Shown here piece by piece: positions 16,288 to 24,773 of a DNA stretch of 64,000 bases. Source of the DNA: Streptomyces sindenensis (GTDB lineage Bacteria > Actinomycetota > Actinomycetes > Streptomycetales > Streptomycetaceae); the NCBI RefSeq assembly GCF_014649035.1, contig NZ_BMSG01000016.1:62001-126000 (forward strand), given 5' to 3'. The stretch's first letter is position 1; every line of letters begins with the position of its first letter. A program made the position numbers and the translations under genes. A model generated the notes under the pieces. That model was not told where the DNA came from. It searched no databases and saw nothing but the letters and a program-made list of their open reading frames with translations.

Positions 16288-16574
16288 GCGGAGTTCGAGG
16301 ACATCACGGAAGGTCATACGGGAAGACGAACGCGTTTCTGGAGCAGGCGGAGATCCGTCCAGCCATCCCGATCGACCAGGTGCGGTACGTCCGAGCAACG
16401 ACCACACAGGACAGAAGCACGCGCCTGGCAATCGACCTGATCACGCGCGACGAGAACATCCGGTGGCTCTTCCACGCTGATATCGACCATGCTCAAGTGA
16501 ACGCACTCGCCGCCGTGCTCGCCGAATCGATGAGGATCCCGGACGCCGAGCGCGAAGAGCTTCAGCGACGTTGA
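16284..16574 (+). CDS. Small hypothetical protein, start uncertain
   Basis: A frame open through 16574 encodes a protein-like segment ending KTNAFLEQAEIRPAIPIDQ then VRYVRATTTQDRSTRLAID and LITRDENIRWLFHADID, a plausible mixed alpha/beta sequence. No ATG lies at the right place. TTG 16284 overlaps the acetyltransferase stop as TTGA and would give 96 residues; a longer GTG/ATG start would run deep into the acetyltransferase gene. Third-position GC is lower than in its neighbours. It could be the tail of a decayed gene. Its 3' end overlaps the convergent membrane-protein gene by 13 bases. Function unknown. Confidence 0.5.
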   Translation: MSGVRGHHGRSYGKTNAFLEQAEIRPAIPIDQVRYVRATTTQDRSTRLAIDLITRDENIRWLFHADIDHAQVNALAAVLAESMRIPDAEREELQRR

Positions 16575-16972
16575 GCAGGGTCCTCTCGCTCGCCGACCCG
16601 TCGACGACGCCACACCACCGCGGCACCGGCCATAGCGACGGTGGTCGTCGCGGCAGTCCAGAAGACGAGCTTGGCGTCAGGTCCATTGACTGTCCGCAGC
16701 TCCCCGTCCGCGTGGCGGCAGAACGAGTCGGGCGGGAAGTACTGCGAGACCGGAATGCTGCGCGTGCCGTAGCAGGGGGACGTGTCGGGAAACAGGAACG
16801 GCTGCGCACGCTGCGAAAGTGACCAGCCGACGAACACGGTCAGCCACCCGGCCAGCAGGAACGCGAGCAGCATCCAACCGGGGAAGCCCGCTCGCCGCCC
16901 CAGCAGCCAAACCAGGGCGGTCGGCATGACGAAAACGGGCAATACAGCCAGCAGCAGGAAGACGTGGTTCAT
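16562..16972 (-). CDS. Small membrane protein of unknown function
   Basis: 136 residues from ATG 16972. Three predicted membrane spans: FLLLAVLPVFVMPTALVWLL, WMLLAFLLAGWLTVFVGWSL, and LVFWTAATTTVAMAGAAVVW near the C-terminus. A polar loop of about 45 residues with two Cys (SPCYGT, SFCRH) lies between the second and third and could form an extracytoplasmic disulfide. The C-terminus is short and basic (RRRRVGER). It lies 17 bp downstream of the DUF397 gene on the same strand, so may be transcribed with it. I do not recognise a family. Confidence 0.7.
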   Translation of the reverse strand: MNHVFLLLAVLPVFVMPTALVWLLGRRAGFPGWMLLAFLLAGWLTVFVGWSLSQRAQPFLFPDTSPCYGTRSIPVSQYFPPDSFCRHADGELRTVNGPDAKLVFWTAATTTVAMAGAAVVWRRRRVGEREDPAQRR

Positions 16973-16989
16973 GACCGGTGACCCTGCTG

Positions 16990-17199
16990 TCAGCCGCCGA
17001 AGGTACCGGCCTTGATGCCGTCGATGAACGCGCCCCAGTGTTCGGGGCCGTAGAACTGGAGCCCGGCGGCCGGGTCCTTGCTGTCGCGGACGGCCCGGCC
17101 TCCATCGGCGGTGTGGGCGACCTCGACGCACTCGGTCCCCTGGCCCCCGGAGGAGTGCGAAGACCTCTCGAAGGGAGTCACTATGTCTTGGCTGCTCAC
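16990..17199 (-). CDS. DUF397 domain protein
   Basis: 69 residues: an N-terminal SSHSSGGQGTECVEVA, then AVRDSKDPAAGLQFYGPEHW and AFIDGIKAG, the complete DUF397 pattern. Such proteins are almost always encoded next to an XRE/DUF5753 regulator in Streptomyces, as here (GTGA overlap with the upstream gene). In characterised pairs (for example WhiJ-like systems) the small protein modulates the DNA-binding partner. Confidence 0.9.
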   Translation of the reverse strand: MSSQDIVTPFERSSHSSGGQGTECVEVAHTADGGRAVRDSKDPAAGLQFYGPEHWGAFIDGIKAGTFGG

Positions 17200-18077
17200 G
17201 GTCCCTCGTTCCCTGCGGCGATGTTGTTCGCGACCTTCTCGATGAAAGCCATGCTCTCAGTCCGCGTGAGGGCTGCAGACCTGAGCGTGTCAAACGCGTG
17301 CACATAGCTGGCCATGACGTCCCGCTCTTCGAGGATGATGCAGTTGGCGACCGCATCGACAACGATCACTTCGGGCGAAGTCTCCTGGCCGTACGAAAGG
17401 CCCACGAACGCGGGTGACACGCGCGCGGCAGCCCATTCGGTATGCGGCAGCACCTGAATCGTCATGTTGGGCTGCTTGGCCATCTTGTCGAGGTGGGCGA
17501 GCTGAGCCAGGTGCACAGTGGGTGATGGCATCGGACCGGTGATGGCCGGCTCCCAGATCACGGCGGCGAACCGTGCGCCCGTCTCCTCGAAGACGCGGCG
17601 TCTCTCCTGCCTGACTTTGACGACCATGTCGGCCGCTTCCTCACTGATCACATCCGGGCTGGCATCGGTCAACGCGCGCGTGTACTCAGGGGTCTGCAAC
17701 AGACCCGGGATGAGAACCGGCTGCCACGTACGGATGTATGTGGCATCGGACTCCAGGGACAGGAAGTCGCCCAGAATCTCCCGCACGGGCTGGCCGGCGT
17801 CGAAGTCCATCCACCAGCCACGCTTGTTGCTGTCCCGGGCCAACTTCTCCAGAAGCTGACGTTCGTCAACGTCTACCACCTCGTACAGGTCGAGCAGCAT
17901 ACGCACATCACCGACGCGTGCACTGACCGTGCCCGATTCGATTCTGCTGATCTTGGCGGTGGAACACGCCACCGCCTCGGCCGCATGTTCCTGGTCCAAA
18001 CATGCGTTCAACCTCAGCCGCTTGAGCGCCGCCCCCAACCGCCGACTGCGCACCGTGGGCTTCCCACCTGCGGGCAT
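17196..18077 (-). CDS. XRE-family regulator with DUF5753 domain
   Basis: 293 residues from ATG 18077. The helix-turn-helix is near residues 10-65 (LGAALKRLRLNACLDQEHAA, STAKISRIESG). A DUF5753 sensor follows, including YIRTWQPVLIPGLLQTPEY, RQERRRVFEE, AVIWEPAI and MTIQVLPHTEW. It overlaps the DUF397 gene by four bases. It is transcribed divergently from the RiPP operon starting at 18285, with about 200 bp between, so it is the natural candidate for that operon's regulator, though it could equally govern only its own pair. Codon use is slightly less GC-rich than the window average. Confidence 0.88.
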   Translation of the reverse strand: MPAGGKPTVRSRRLGAALKRLRLNACLDQEHAAEAVACSTAKISRIESGTVSARVGDVRMLLDLYEVVDVDERQLLEKLARDSNKRGWWMDFDAGQPVREILGDFLSLESDATYIRTWQPVLIPGLLQTPEYTRALTDASPDVISEEAADMVVKVRQERRRVFEETGARFAAVIWEPAITGPMPSPTVHLAQLAHLDKMAKQPNMTIQVLPHTEWAAARVSPAFVGLSYGQETSPEVIVVDAVANCIILEERDVMASYVHAFDTLRSAALTRTESMAFIEKVANNIAAGNEGP

Positions 18078-18284
18078 AGCTCCCCCTCTCCCTCCGGCCA
18101 GTCTGCCTGGCAACTGTTCGACCTCGCTAGCGAGTTGCCTCGGACGAGTGAACGCAAACTTGCATCACAGATTCGCTTGCTTTGCATCTCACCCGACCCC
18201 TAGCGTGGATTGCGTCACAACGGGTGCCCAATCCAGCACGCCAGGTGATCTCTGATTCCGCCTGCCCACGACCTTGGGGGACGT

Positions 18285-18521
18285 ATGTCCGGGCGCACAG
18301 ACAGCAAGAGGTTCCGGGTCCGAAGGGACTCCATTCCCGCCGCACGGCGGCACGTCAGAGCGGTTCTGCTCGGCTGGAAGCTCGGCGGTCTCGTCGACGA
18401 CGAGACCTCCGGCCGGGGCCTGCTCATCGTCGGCGCGCTCGCCGAGCAGTGGGGCGTACGACCGCGTAACCCCGGCAAGACCGTCTGGGCTCACCTGTCC
18501 GTCGGGGCCGGCCAGCGGTGA
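18285..18521 (+). CDS. ATP-binding (RsbW-like HATPase) protein lacking its central region
   Basis: 78 residues. The first half, IPAARRHVRAVLLGWKLGG-LVDD, is the start of a Streptomyces anti-sigma-type HATPase_c protein. The second half, ETSGRGLLIVGALAEQWGV then GKTVWAHL, is the end of the same domain. The roughly 60 residues that normally lie between them, with the N-box (ELVTNAxxH) and the Asp-x-Gly motif, are missing with frame preserved. The product cannot bind ATP in the usual way. It is probably a relic of an in-frame deletion, or a very small derivative with another role. It starts the RiPP operon (GTGA overlap with the next gene). Confidence 0.65.
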   Translation: MSGRTDSKRFRVRRDSIPAARRHVRAVLLGWKLGGLVDDETSGRGLLIVGALAEQWGVRPRNPGKTVWAHLSVGAGQR

Positions 18522-18709
18522 ACCGGCTGTCGCGCCGCCCGCGTACGCCTCCCCCGCCATCCCCTTTCGCCGAACGCGTACGTATCGAGACCGACCCCGC
18601 CTACCGAGCCCGGTACTACCCCGGGCTGGGTGCCGCGATCGCCCGGCGAGGGCGTTGGCGCTCGGCCGAGGTGGAGGCGCTGGTACGGCGACTGAGGTCG
18701 CCGCCATAA
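18518..18709 (+). CDS. Small basic hypothetical protein in RiPP operon
   Basis: 63 residues from GTG 18518, overlapping the previous stop by four bases. It has a Pro/Arg-rich start (RRPRTPPPPSPFAERVRI), then ETDPAYRARYYPGLGAAIARR and a predicted helix RSAEVEALVRRLRSPP. No Cys, signal peptide or membrane segment. I do not recognise a family. The position, translationally coupled and 62 bp before the precursor gene, suggests the same transcript. Confidence 0.6.
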   Translation: MNRLSRRPRTPPPPSPFAERVRIETDPAYRARYYPGLGAAIARRGRWRSAEVEALVRRLRSPP

Positions 18710-18771
18710 CGAGCCGTGTGGCAGACGTCAGACAGAGAACAGCCGACCAACACTGGCACGGAGGTACAGCA

Positions 18772-19044
18772 ATGAGCACCTACACGCCCGCACCCTGGGG
18801 CACAGGGCGAATGGGACCGTACGAGGACACCGTCGCCGTCCCGCGGTTCACCCCCGTACTCGACCCCGAAACGCAGGTCGCCCTGGTCGTCGACGAGTAC
18901 GGGCGCACAGTCGAGATGGGCGGCCACGGCACGAGCACCAGCGGATTGACGCCGACCCACACCACTCCGGGGGACGGGGCCGCGCCGGGCGGAGCGACCG
19001 ATTCCGACAGCACCGAGTCCTACGACCAGGACCAGTCCGCTTGA
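18772..19044 (+). CDS. tgmA: Graspetide (omega-ester peptide) precursor, ATP-grasp-modified RiPP
   Basis: 90 residues; ATG with GGAGG seven bases upstream. The leader (about residues 1-50) contains PWGTGRMGPY and FTPVLDPETQVALVVDEYG, resembling the precursor family paired with TgmB-type ATP-grasp ligases. The tail is a plausible core: HGTSTSGLTPTHTTPGDG (residues 52-69, rich in Thr/Ser hydroxyl donors), then GGATDSDSTESYDQDQSA (73-90, rich in Asp/Glu). Graspetide ligases join such side chains as esters or amides. Asp68-Gly69 is a candidate aspartimide site given the PIMT-like methyltransferase downstream. The stop overlaps the ligase start by one base. Crosslink pattern is inference. Confidence 0.8.
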   Translation: MSTYTPAPWGTGRMGPYEDTVAVPRFTPVLDPETQVALVVDEYGRTVEMGGHGTSTSGLTPTHTTPGDGAAPGGATDSDSTESYDQDQSA

Positions 19045-20009
19045 TGGACGGCCCACGCGGGTCGGTGCTGGTTCTGACCCACCTCCACGACGTGACCACG
19101 GACATCGTGCTCCGCGTCCTCGCCGCGCGGCGCGTGCCCGTGGTTCGTCTCGACCCCGGCACCGACCTGTTCGCTGGGGCCTCGCTGTCCGCCTCGTACG
19201 GCACCGGTGGTCAGCGGGGCACACTGCGCACTCCGAGCCGGGATCTCGATCTCACCCGAGTGCGGTCGGTCTGGGTTCGCAGGCCGTCGGCGTACGACGG
19301 GCCCCCGGGGCTCGACGAACACGACCGCCGGTTCGCACGGGAGCAGGCCTTCTGGGGAATCGGGGGCGTCCTCGCGTCTCTCCCCCACGCCCACTACGTC
19401 AACCACCCCTGGAACAACCGTGCGGCCGAGTACAAGCCCGCTCAGCTCTCGGCCGCGCAGCAGTCCGGATTCCTGGTGCCCGATACGTTGATCACCCATG
19501 CTGCCCGGGAAGCACGGGAGTTCGTTGCCTCCCATGGCAGCGGAGTCGTCTACAAGCCCTTGTGGAACACGCCCTATCGCGTGGCCGGTCGCCCTCACAG
19601 TGTGTGGGTGCGCGAAGTACGCGAGCAGGAGATCACCGACGCCGTGGCCGGCTGCCCCCACCTCTTCCAGGCCCGGGTGGACAAGGCGTTCGACGTGCGG
19701 GTGACCGCTGTCGGACCGTGACTGTCCGGAGTGCGGATCGACAGCCCGGATCTGGACTGGCGGCGTCGGCAGGGGCTCATGCGGTGCGGGCCTGTGGAGA
19801 TCCCCGGTGCGATCGTGCAGTCCGTCCGCGCCTACCTCGCTGGCTTCCGTCTCGTGTACGGAGCCTTCGACTTCGCCGTAACCCATGACGGGACCTGGTA
19901 CTTCCTCGAATGCAACCCCAACGGGCAGTGGGCATGGCAACCGCCCGACGTCACCGACGGCATCGCCCACGCTCTCGCCGACCAGCTGGAGAAAGGCTCC
20001 GCCCCATGA
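19044..20009 (+). pseudogene. tgmB: ATP-grasp RiPP ligase interrupted by an in-frame TGA
   Basis: Would catalyse ATP-dependent ester/amide crosslinking of the precursor. The frame from ATG 19044 runs 225 codons to TGA 19719-19721, then continues in the same frame without a shift to 20009, giving 321 codons, the normal length of this ligase family. The N-terminal part has VWVRRPSAYDGPPGLDEHDR, YVNHPWNNRAAEYKPAQL and VVYKPLWNTPYR. The part after the stop has VRIDSPDLDWRRRQGLMRC, YGAFDFAVTHDG and FLECNPNGQWAW, the Mg/ATP-binding end. Loss of that end would inactivate the enzyme. A CGA-to-TGA change fits best. A GTG at 19731 has no good ribosome binding site. Readthrough, split function or a sequencing error remain possible. 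Confidence 0.8.
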
Positions 20010-21154
20010 GTACCTCCGCTCACCTGCGTACCGTCCTCGCAGACACGCTCACCGGGGGCGGGACGCTCACCGACCCTGCCTGGCGCGAGGCCGCCGCAGC
20101 GGTCCCCCGCGAACTGTTCCTGGGCTCCTACTTCATACAGGTCCCCGGCAGCAGCCCGACCCGCTATCTACCCGTTCGCCAGGGTGAGGACGGGTGGCTG
20201 GAGGGGATCTACACCGACCGGACGCTCATCACCCAGCTCGACGGCCGCGTCCGGCCCTGTGACGTGACGGACAGCAGCGTCACCGGCGACCCGACATCCT
20301 CGTCGACCCTGCCGTCACTTGTACTGCGCATGTGGCAGCAGCTCGGAGTCGAGGCAGGGCAGACGGTGTTGGAGATCGGCACCGGAACCGGATACTCGAC
20401 CGCTCTCGGTGCGCACCGCCTCGGCGACGACCGGTTGACCAGCATCGAGTACGACCCGGTGGTCGGGCGGGCCGCCGCCTCCGCCCTCAAGGCGGCCGGG
20501 TACGCGCCGCGCCTGGTCGTCGGGGACGGTCTGCGGGGCGACCCGCACGCGAGCGTGAACACGTACGACCGGCTGATCGCCACCTGCTCGGTCCGGTACG
20601 TCCCCACGGCCTGGCTCCACCAGGTGAAACCGGGCGGGAAGATCCTGGTCACCCTCTCCGGGTGGAGTTACGCGTCCGGGCTGGCGCTCCTCACCGTGAC
20701 CGGCCCCGGGACGGCGGCAGGGCGGTTCCTGCCCGGATACACCAGCTTCATGATCGCGCGCCCGCACGACCGGCCGCCGCGCCCGACCCTGGCCCTGCTG
20801 CCCGGTGCGGAGCGGCCGAGCCGGATCGACCCGGCGGTGATCGGGACGTGGACCGGCGGTTGGGTGGCCCAGCTCGCCGTTCCGGCGGCGGAGCGGATGG
20901 GGGCGGGGGCGGAGCAGATCCTCTGGGATGTCTCCACCGGTTCTCAGGCTCGGACCGCGCCGGGGCCCGAGGGCGGGTGGACGGTCGTCCAGCGGGGCCC
21001 CGTACGTCTGTGGGACCGCGTCGAAGCAGCGATCCGGCTCTGGCAGGCGGCGGGCGAGCCGCATCAGGAGGGGTTCGGCGTCACGGTTTCGGACGCCCGG
21101 CAGCGGGTGTGGATCGGCGCCGAGGGCGGTCCTGGGTGGGACCTGCCGGTGTGA
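20006..21154 (+). CDS. tgmC: PIMT-like methyltransferase of the ATP-grasp peptide maturase system
   Basis: 382 residues from ATG 20006, overlapping the ligase stop (ATGA). The N-terminal 300 residues are a protein-L-isoaspartate-methyltransferase-like domain: VPRELFLGSYF, SSSTLPSLVLRMWQQLGV, the SAM-binding VLEIGTGTGYSTALGAHRLG, TSIEYDPVV, VVGDGL and LHQVKPGGKILVTLSGW. A C-terminal extension (about 100 residues, ending WIGAEGGPGWDLPV) is typical of the graspetide-associated enzymes. In fuscimiditide- and amycolimiditide-type pathways the homologue methylates an Asp in the crosslinked peptide, which then closes to an aspartimide. The gene is intact, unlike the ligase gene before it. Confidence 0.85.
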   Translation: MSTSAHLRTVLADTLTGGGTLTDPAWREAAAAVPRELFLGSYFIQVPGSSPTRYLPVRQGEDGWLEGIYTDRTLITQLDGRVRPCDVTDSSVTGDPTSSSTLPSLVLRMWQQLGVEAGQTVLEIGTGTGYSTALGAHRLGDDRLTSIEYDPVVGRAAASALKAAGYAPRLVVGDGLRGDPHASVNTYDRLIATCSVRYVPTAWLHQVKPGGKILVTLSGWSYASGLALLTVTGPGTAAGRFLPGYTSFMIARPHDRPPRPTLALLPGAERPSRIDPAVIGTWTGGWVAQLAVPAAERMGAGAEQILWDVSTGSQARTAPGPEGGWTVVQRGPVRLWDRVEAAIRLWQAAGEPHQEGFGVTVSDARQRVWIGAEGGPGWDLPV

Positions 21155-21218
21155 GGTCGCGTCCCGCGTGCCCGCAGGTGCCCGCGGGACGCCGGGGCGA
21201 CGGGCAGGTCCTGTCGGC

Positions 21219-21899
21219 CTAGGACGCCCCCGGCAGCCGGCTCCAGAAGTGGTCGACGATGTTCTCGACGTAGCGGCGGCCGTCCTCGCCGGATGCCGTG
21301 GAGCCGCCCGCCCGGCTCAGGGTGGCCGCCATCAGGGCCTGGTAGTCCTGGTGCATGGCCTGCAACGGGGCCTTCAGGTCGCGGCGGTCCATCGAGACCA
21401 GCTTGGCGATGTCGCGGATGTGGGCCTGCCAGCGGGTGGAGACCGCCTCGGTGAGGAGGCGGGCCAGCTCCTCCTCCAGCCTGGTGATCGCGATGAAGTC
21501 GCGGGGAGGCAGACCGAGGACCTCGCCGAGCTTGGCCGACTGCCGTTTGTCGCCGGCCCAGTGACCGGCCTGCTCCATGGACAGGTACGCGTCGAGGGAC
21601 AGGCCCGTGGCGCGTGCGACGTCCTCGGCCGAGACTCCGCGCGCGATGCGGTGTTCCAGCAAGGTGCCGGGGTGGCCCATCAGTTCACTCGGCCGGCACC
21701 ACAAAGCGCCTGCCAGGGCGGTCAGTTCACCCGCGTCCGGGACGTGCGTGCCGCGTTCCCACGCGATCACGTGCTCGGGGGTGATGTGCGATGTTCCGAA
21801 GGACGCGCGCATGCCGTAGGCGACATGACCGGGGGCCATCCCGAGCTTCTCGCGCAAGGCGCGCGCTGCCCGCGCGTTGAAGGGGAGTGGTGGGTGCAC
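21219..21899 (-). CDS. XRE-family helix-turn-helix regulator
   Basis: 226 residues from GTG 21899 (mature start MHPPLPFNARAARALREKLG). The helix-turn-helix region includes VAYGMRASFGTSHITPEHVI and AWERGTHVPDAGELTALAGAL. A second regulator-like segment, EHRIARGVSAEDVARATGLS then DAYLSMEQAGHWAGDKRQS, could be a tandem helix-turn-helix. The remaining C-terminal half is helical without a recognised ligand domain. An in-frame extension to 22025 is possible but less likely. It diverges from the purine permease gene 280 bp away and could regulate it, but nothing proves that. It ends convergent to the RiPP operon. Confidence 0.75.
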   Translation of the reverse strand: MHPPLPFNARAARALREKLGMAPGHVAYGMRASFGTSHITPEHVIAWERGTHVPDAGELTALAGALWCRPSELMGHPGTLLEHRIARGVSAEDVARATGLSLDAYLSMEQAGHWAGDKRQSAKLGEVLGLPPRDFIAITRLEEELARLLTEAVSTRWQAHIRDIAKLVSMDRRDLKAPLQAMHQDYQALMAATLSRAGGSTASGEDGRRYVENIVDHFWSRLPGAS

Positions 21900-22178
21900 G
21901 CCACGGAGAGTAGGGGAGTTGTCACCGCCACTTCCATACCCGCTGTCGGCTGCCTGCCGGTTTGGCGGCAAAGGTCGCCGTCGATTCCGTAGGAAAGCAC
22001 AGGAGCGAAAGGGCATCAACTGCACGCTCTACGCGGGTAGTTGCGATCCCCTGAGTGCCGCGTATGATCCGCTCGCAAGGTTCCGTATGTGCGTTCGCAC
22101 AGTGCCTGTCACTCGCCGCGGGGAGCGCCGGCGCCCACCCCGCCCCCTCATTCATCCGCATGTCCAGGAGACTTCGTC

Positions 22179-23633
<1,455 letters not shown>

Positions 23634-23671
23634 CCATCCTCACCCCCGGTGAGTGAGGGCGATCCCCTTCG

Positions 23672-23713
23672 GCTCGCGTGAGCGGGCTTCTTCAGCTCGC
23701 GTGAGCGGGCTTC
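23672..23713. repeat. 19-bp direct repeat after the purine permease
   Basis: GCTCGCGTGAGCGGGCTTC occurs at 23672-23690 and 23695-23713. Each copy folds as GCTC-GCGT-GAGC. It lies upstream of the terminator. Confidence 0.6.
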
Positions 23714-23771
23714 GGGGTTTCACGCAGCCGCCTCCCGGCCGGTGGTTCAGCGGTTCACTCGCCTGAGAGCA

Positions 23772-23810
23772 ACGGGGGGCGCTCGTTCGAATGGAACGAG
23801 CGCCCCCCGT
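23772..23810. terminator. Bidirectional terminator between purine permease and VOC gene
   Basis: Perfect 17-bp stem ACGGGGGGCGCTCGTTC (23772-23788) / complement (23794-23810) with loop GAATG, between two convergent genes. Confidence 0.85.
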
Positions 23811-23837
23811 CCTTGGATCGGCGGGCCCCGGCAGCAG

Positions 23838-24185
23838 TCAGTGGCTGCCGGCGTCCGCCAGACAGAACTCGTTGCCCTCCGGGTCCTTGAGGACCGTCCA
23901 GCTCATCCCCTGCATCGACCGCTCGCCAACGACCGTCGCGCCCAGCTTCGCCAGGCGCTCCACGTCGGCCGGGCGGTCGGGCGAGGCGAAGTCGATGTGC
24001 ACCCGGTTCTTGCCGGGCTTGGGCTCGGGCACCCGCTGGAAGCCGAGGACCAGCGGGGTGGCCGCGAGGACGACGAACGCGTCGTAGTCCTGGATGTCCT
24101 CGACGCCGAGCGCCTCGGCCCACCAGGCGGCCAGCGTCTGGGGGTCGGCGCAGTCGATCGTGATCATCTCCGGTGAGATTCGCAT
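23838..24185 (-). CDS. VOC (glyoxalase/dioxygenase-fold) family protein
   Basis: 115 residues, a single glyoxalase-fold unit pair: MITIDCADPQTLAAWWAEAL at the start, then LVLGFQRVPEPKPGKNRVHI, DVERLAKLGATVV and the terminal VLKDPEGNEFCL. This pattern is the widespread actinobacterial VOC subfamily of unknown substrate, often annotated as glyoxalase. The start is uncertain: ATG 24185 has GGAG only one base away, and longer starts exist up to 24215. His/Glu positions at the strand ends (HIDF, NEFCL) could bind metal. Confidence 0.78.
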   Translation of the reverse strand: MRISPEMITIDCADPQTLAAWWAEALGVEDIQDYDAFVVLAATPLVLGFQRVPEPKPGKNRVHIDFASPDRPADVERLAKLGATVVGERSMQGMSWTVLKDPEGNEFCLADAGSH

Positions 24186-24246
24186 GCTCCTCACCGTACG
24201 GCGCACCACTGACAACGCCCCGCGGCACAGGGGCTCGTGGGGCCGA

Positions 24247-24699
24247 TCAGACCAGGACGACCTCCAGCAGCGGCAGCTCGCGGCCCGGGATGGAGCCGGA
24301 CGGCGTGGCGCCGATCCGGACCGCGCCCATGGCCCGGTAGAACGGCTCCGCGTGGGGGTCGGCGTCGATGGTGAGGCGTGTGAAGCCCAGGCGGCGCGCC
24401 TCGTCGACCGTGTGGCTGAACAGCCGCCGCCCGACGCCCCTGCCGATGGTGTCCGGCTCGACGAACATCATGCCGAGCGCGCCTTCCGGCGGCTCTCCGT
24501 CCAGGGTGGTGAAGCCCAGGATCCTGCCGTCCTCCTCGGCCACCGCCGTCCGCCGCGCCGCCACCTCCGCGGGGAGCATCGTCAGCTCCTCGCGGCAGGC
24601 GGCCAGGAACTCGGCGTCGTACTCCCAGTGGCCCTTCGACCGCAGGGCCAGGTCCGTCAGTGCGGCGGCCTCGGCCGCCTCGCCCGCGCGTATCCGCAT
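24247..24699 (-). CDS. GNAT-family N-acetyltransferase
   Basis: 150 residues, acetyl-CoA dependent. MRIRAGEAAEAAALTDLALR at the N-terminus leads to LGFTTLDG, MMFVEPDTIGRGVGRRLFSH (motif A, CoA pyrophosphate loop), LTIDADPHAEPFYRAMGAV (motif B) and ELPLLEVVL. The substrate is unknown. The start codon sits inside an inverted repeat, and two direct copies of that arm lie in the leader, so the same frame can be read further upstream as repeated VRMGE units. I take 24699 because the domain begins there. It ends 61 bp from the VOC gene on the same strand. Confidence 0.82.
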   Translation of the reverse strand: MRIRAGEAAEAAALTDLALRSKGHWEYDAEFLAACREELTMLPAEVAARRTAVAEEDGRILGFTTLDGEPPEGALGMMFVEPDTIGRGVGRRLFSHTVDEARRLGFTRLTIDADPHAEPFYRAMGAVRIGATPSGSIPGRELPLLEVVLV

Positions 24700-24756
24700 G
24701 GGGGCAGTCTCCCCCATGCGGACACCCGCGCGCTCCCCCATGCGGACACCCGCGCG
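24694..24756. repeat. Inverted plus direct repeat at the GNAT start codon
   Basis: CCGCATGGGGG (24694-24704) and CCCCCATGCGG (24711-24721) form a perfect 11-bp hairpin enclosing six bases and covering the start codon. A 23-bp unit TCCCCCATGCGGACACCCGC-GCG is directly repeated at 24710-24732 and 24734-24756, so the arm occurs three times. Confidence 0.7.
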
Positions 24757-24773
24757 TCGGTCCGGGGGTCGCG

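Noticed and set aside
18182..18469. Additional + strand open frame before the RiPP operon
   Set aside because: Overlaps the better-supported gene at 18285 in another frame and lacks a ribosome binding site.
19731..20009. C-terminal half of the ATP-grasp gene as a separate 92-residue gene
   Set aside because: It continues the same frame directly after the TGA; GTG 19731 has GGAG immediately adjacent, too close to act as a ribosome binding site, and the fragment alone lacks the rest of the fold.
22089..22178. Purine riboswitch upstream of the purine permease
   Set aside because: I could not find the conserved three-way junction core; only a small GTGCG-TT-CGCAC inverted repeat is present.
23672..23713. 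Direct repeats considered as a CRISPR or attachment site
   Set aside because: Only two copies four bases apart, no spacers, no cas genes or integrase nearby; reported only as a repeat.
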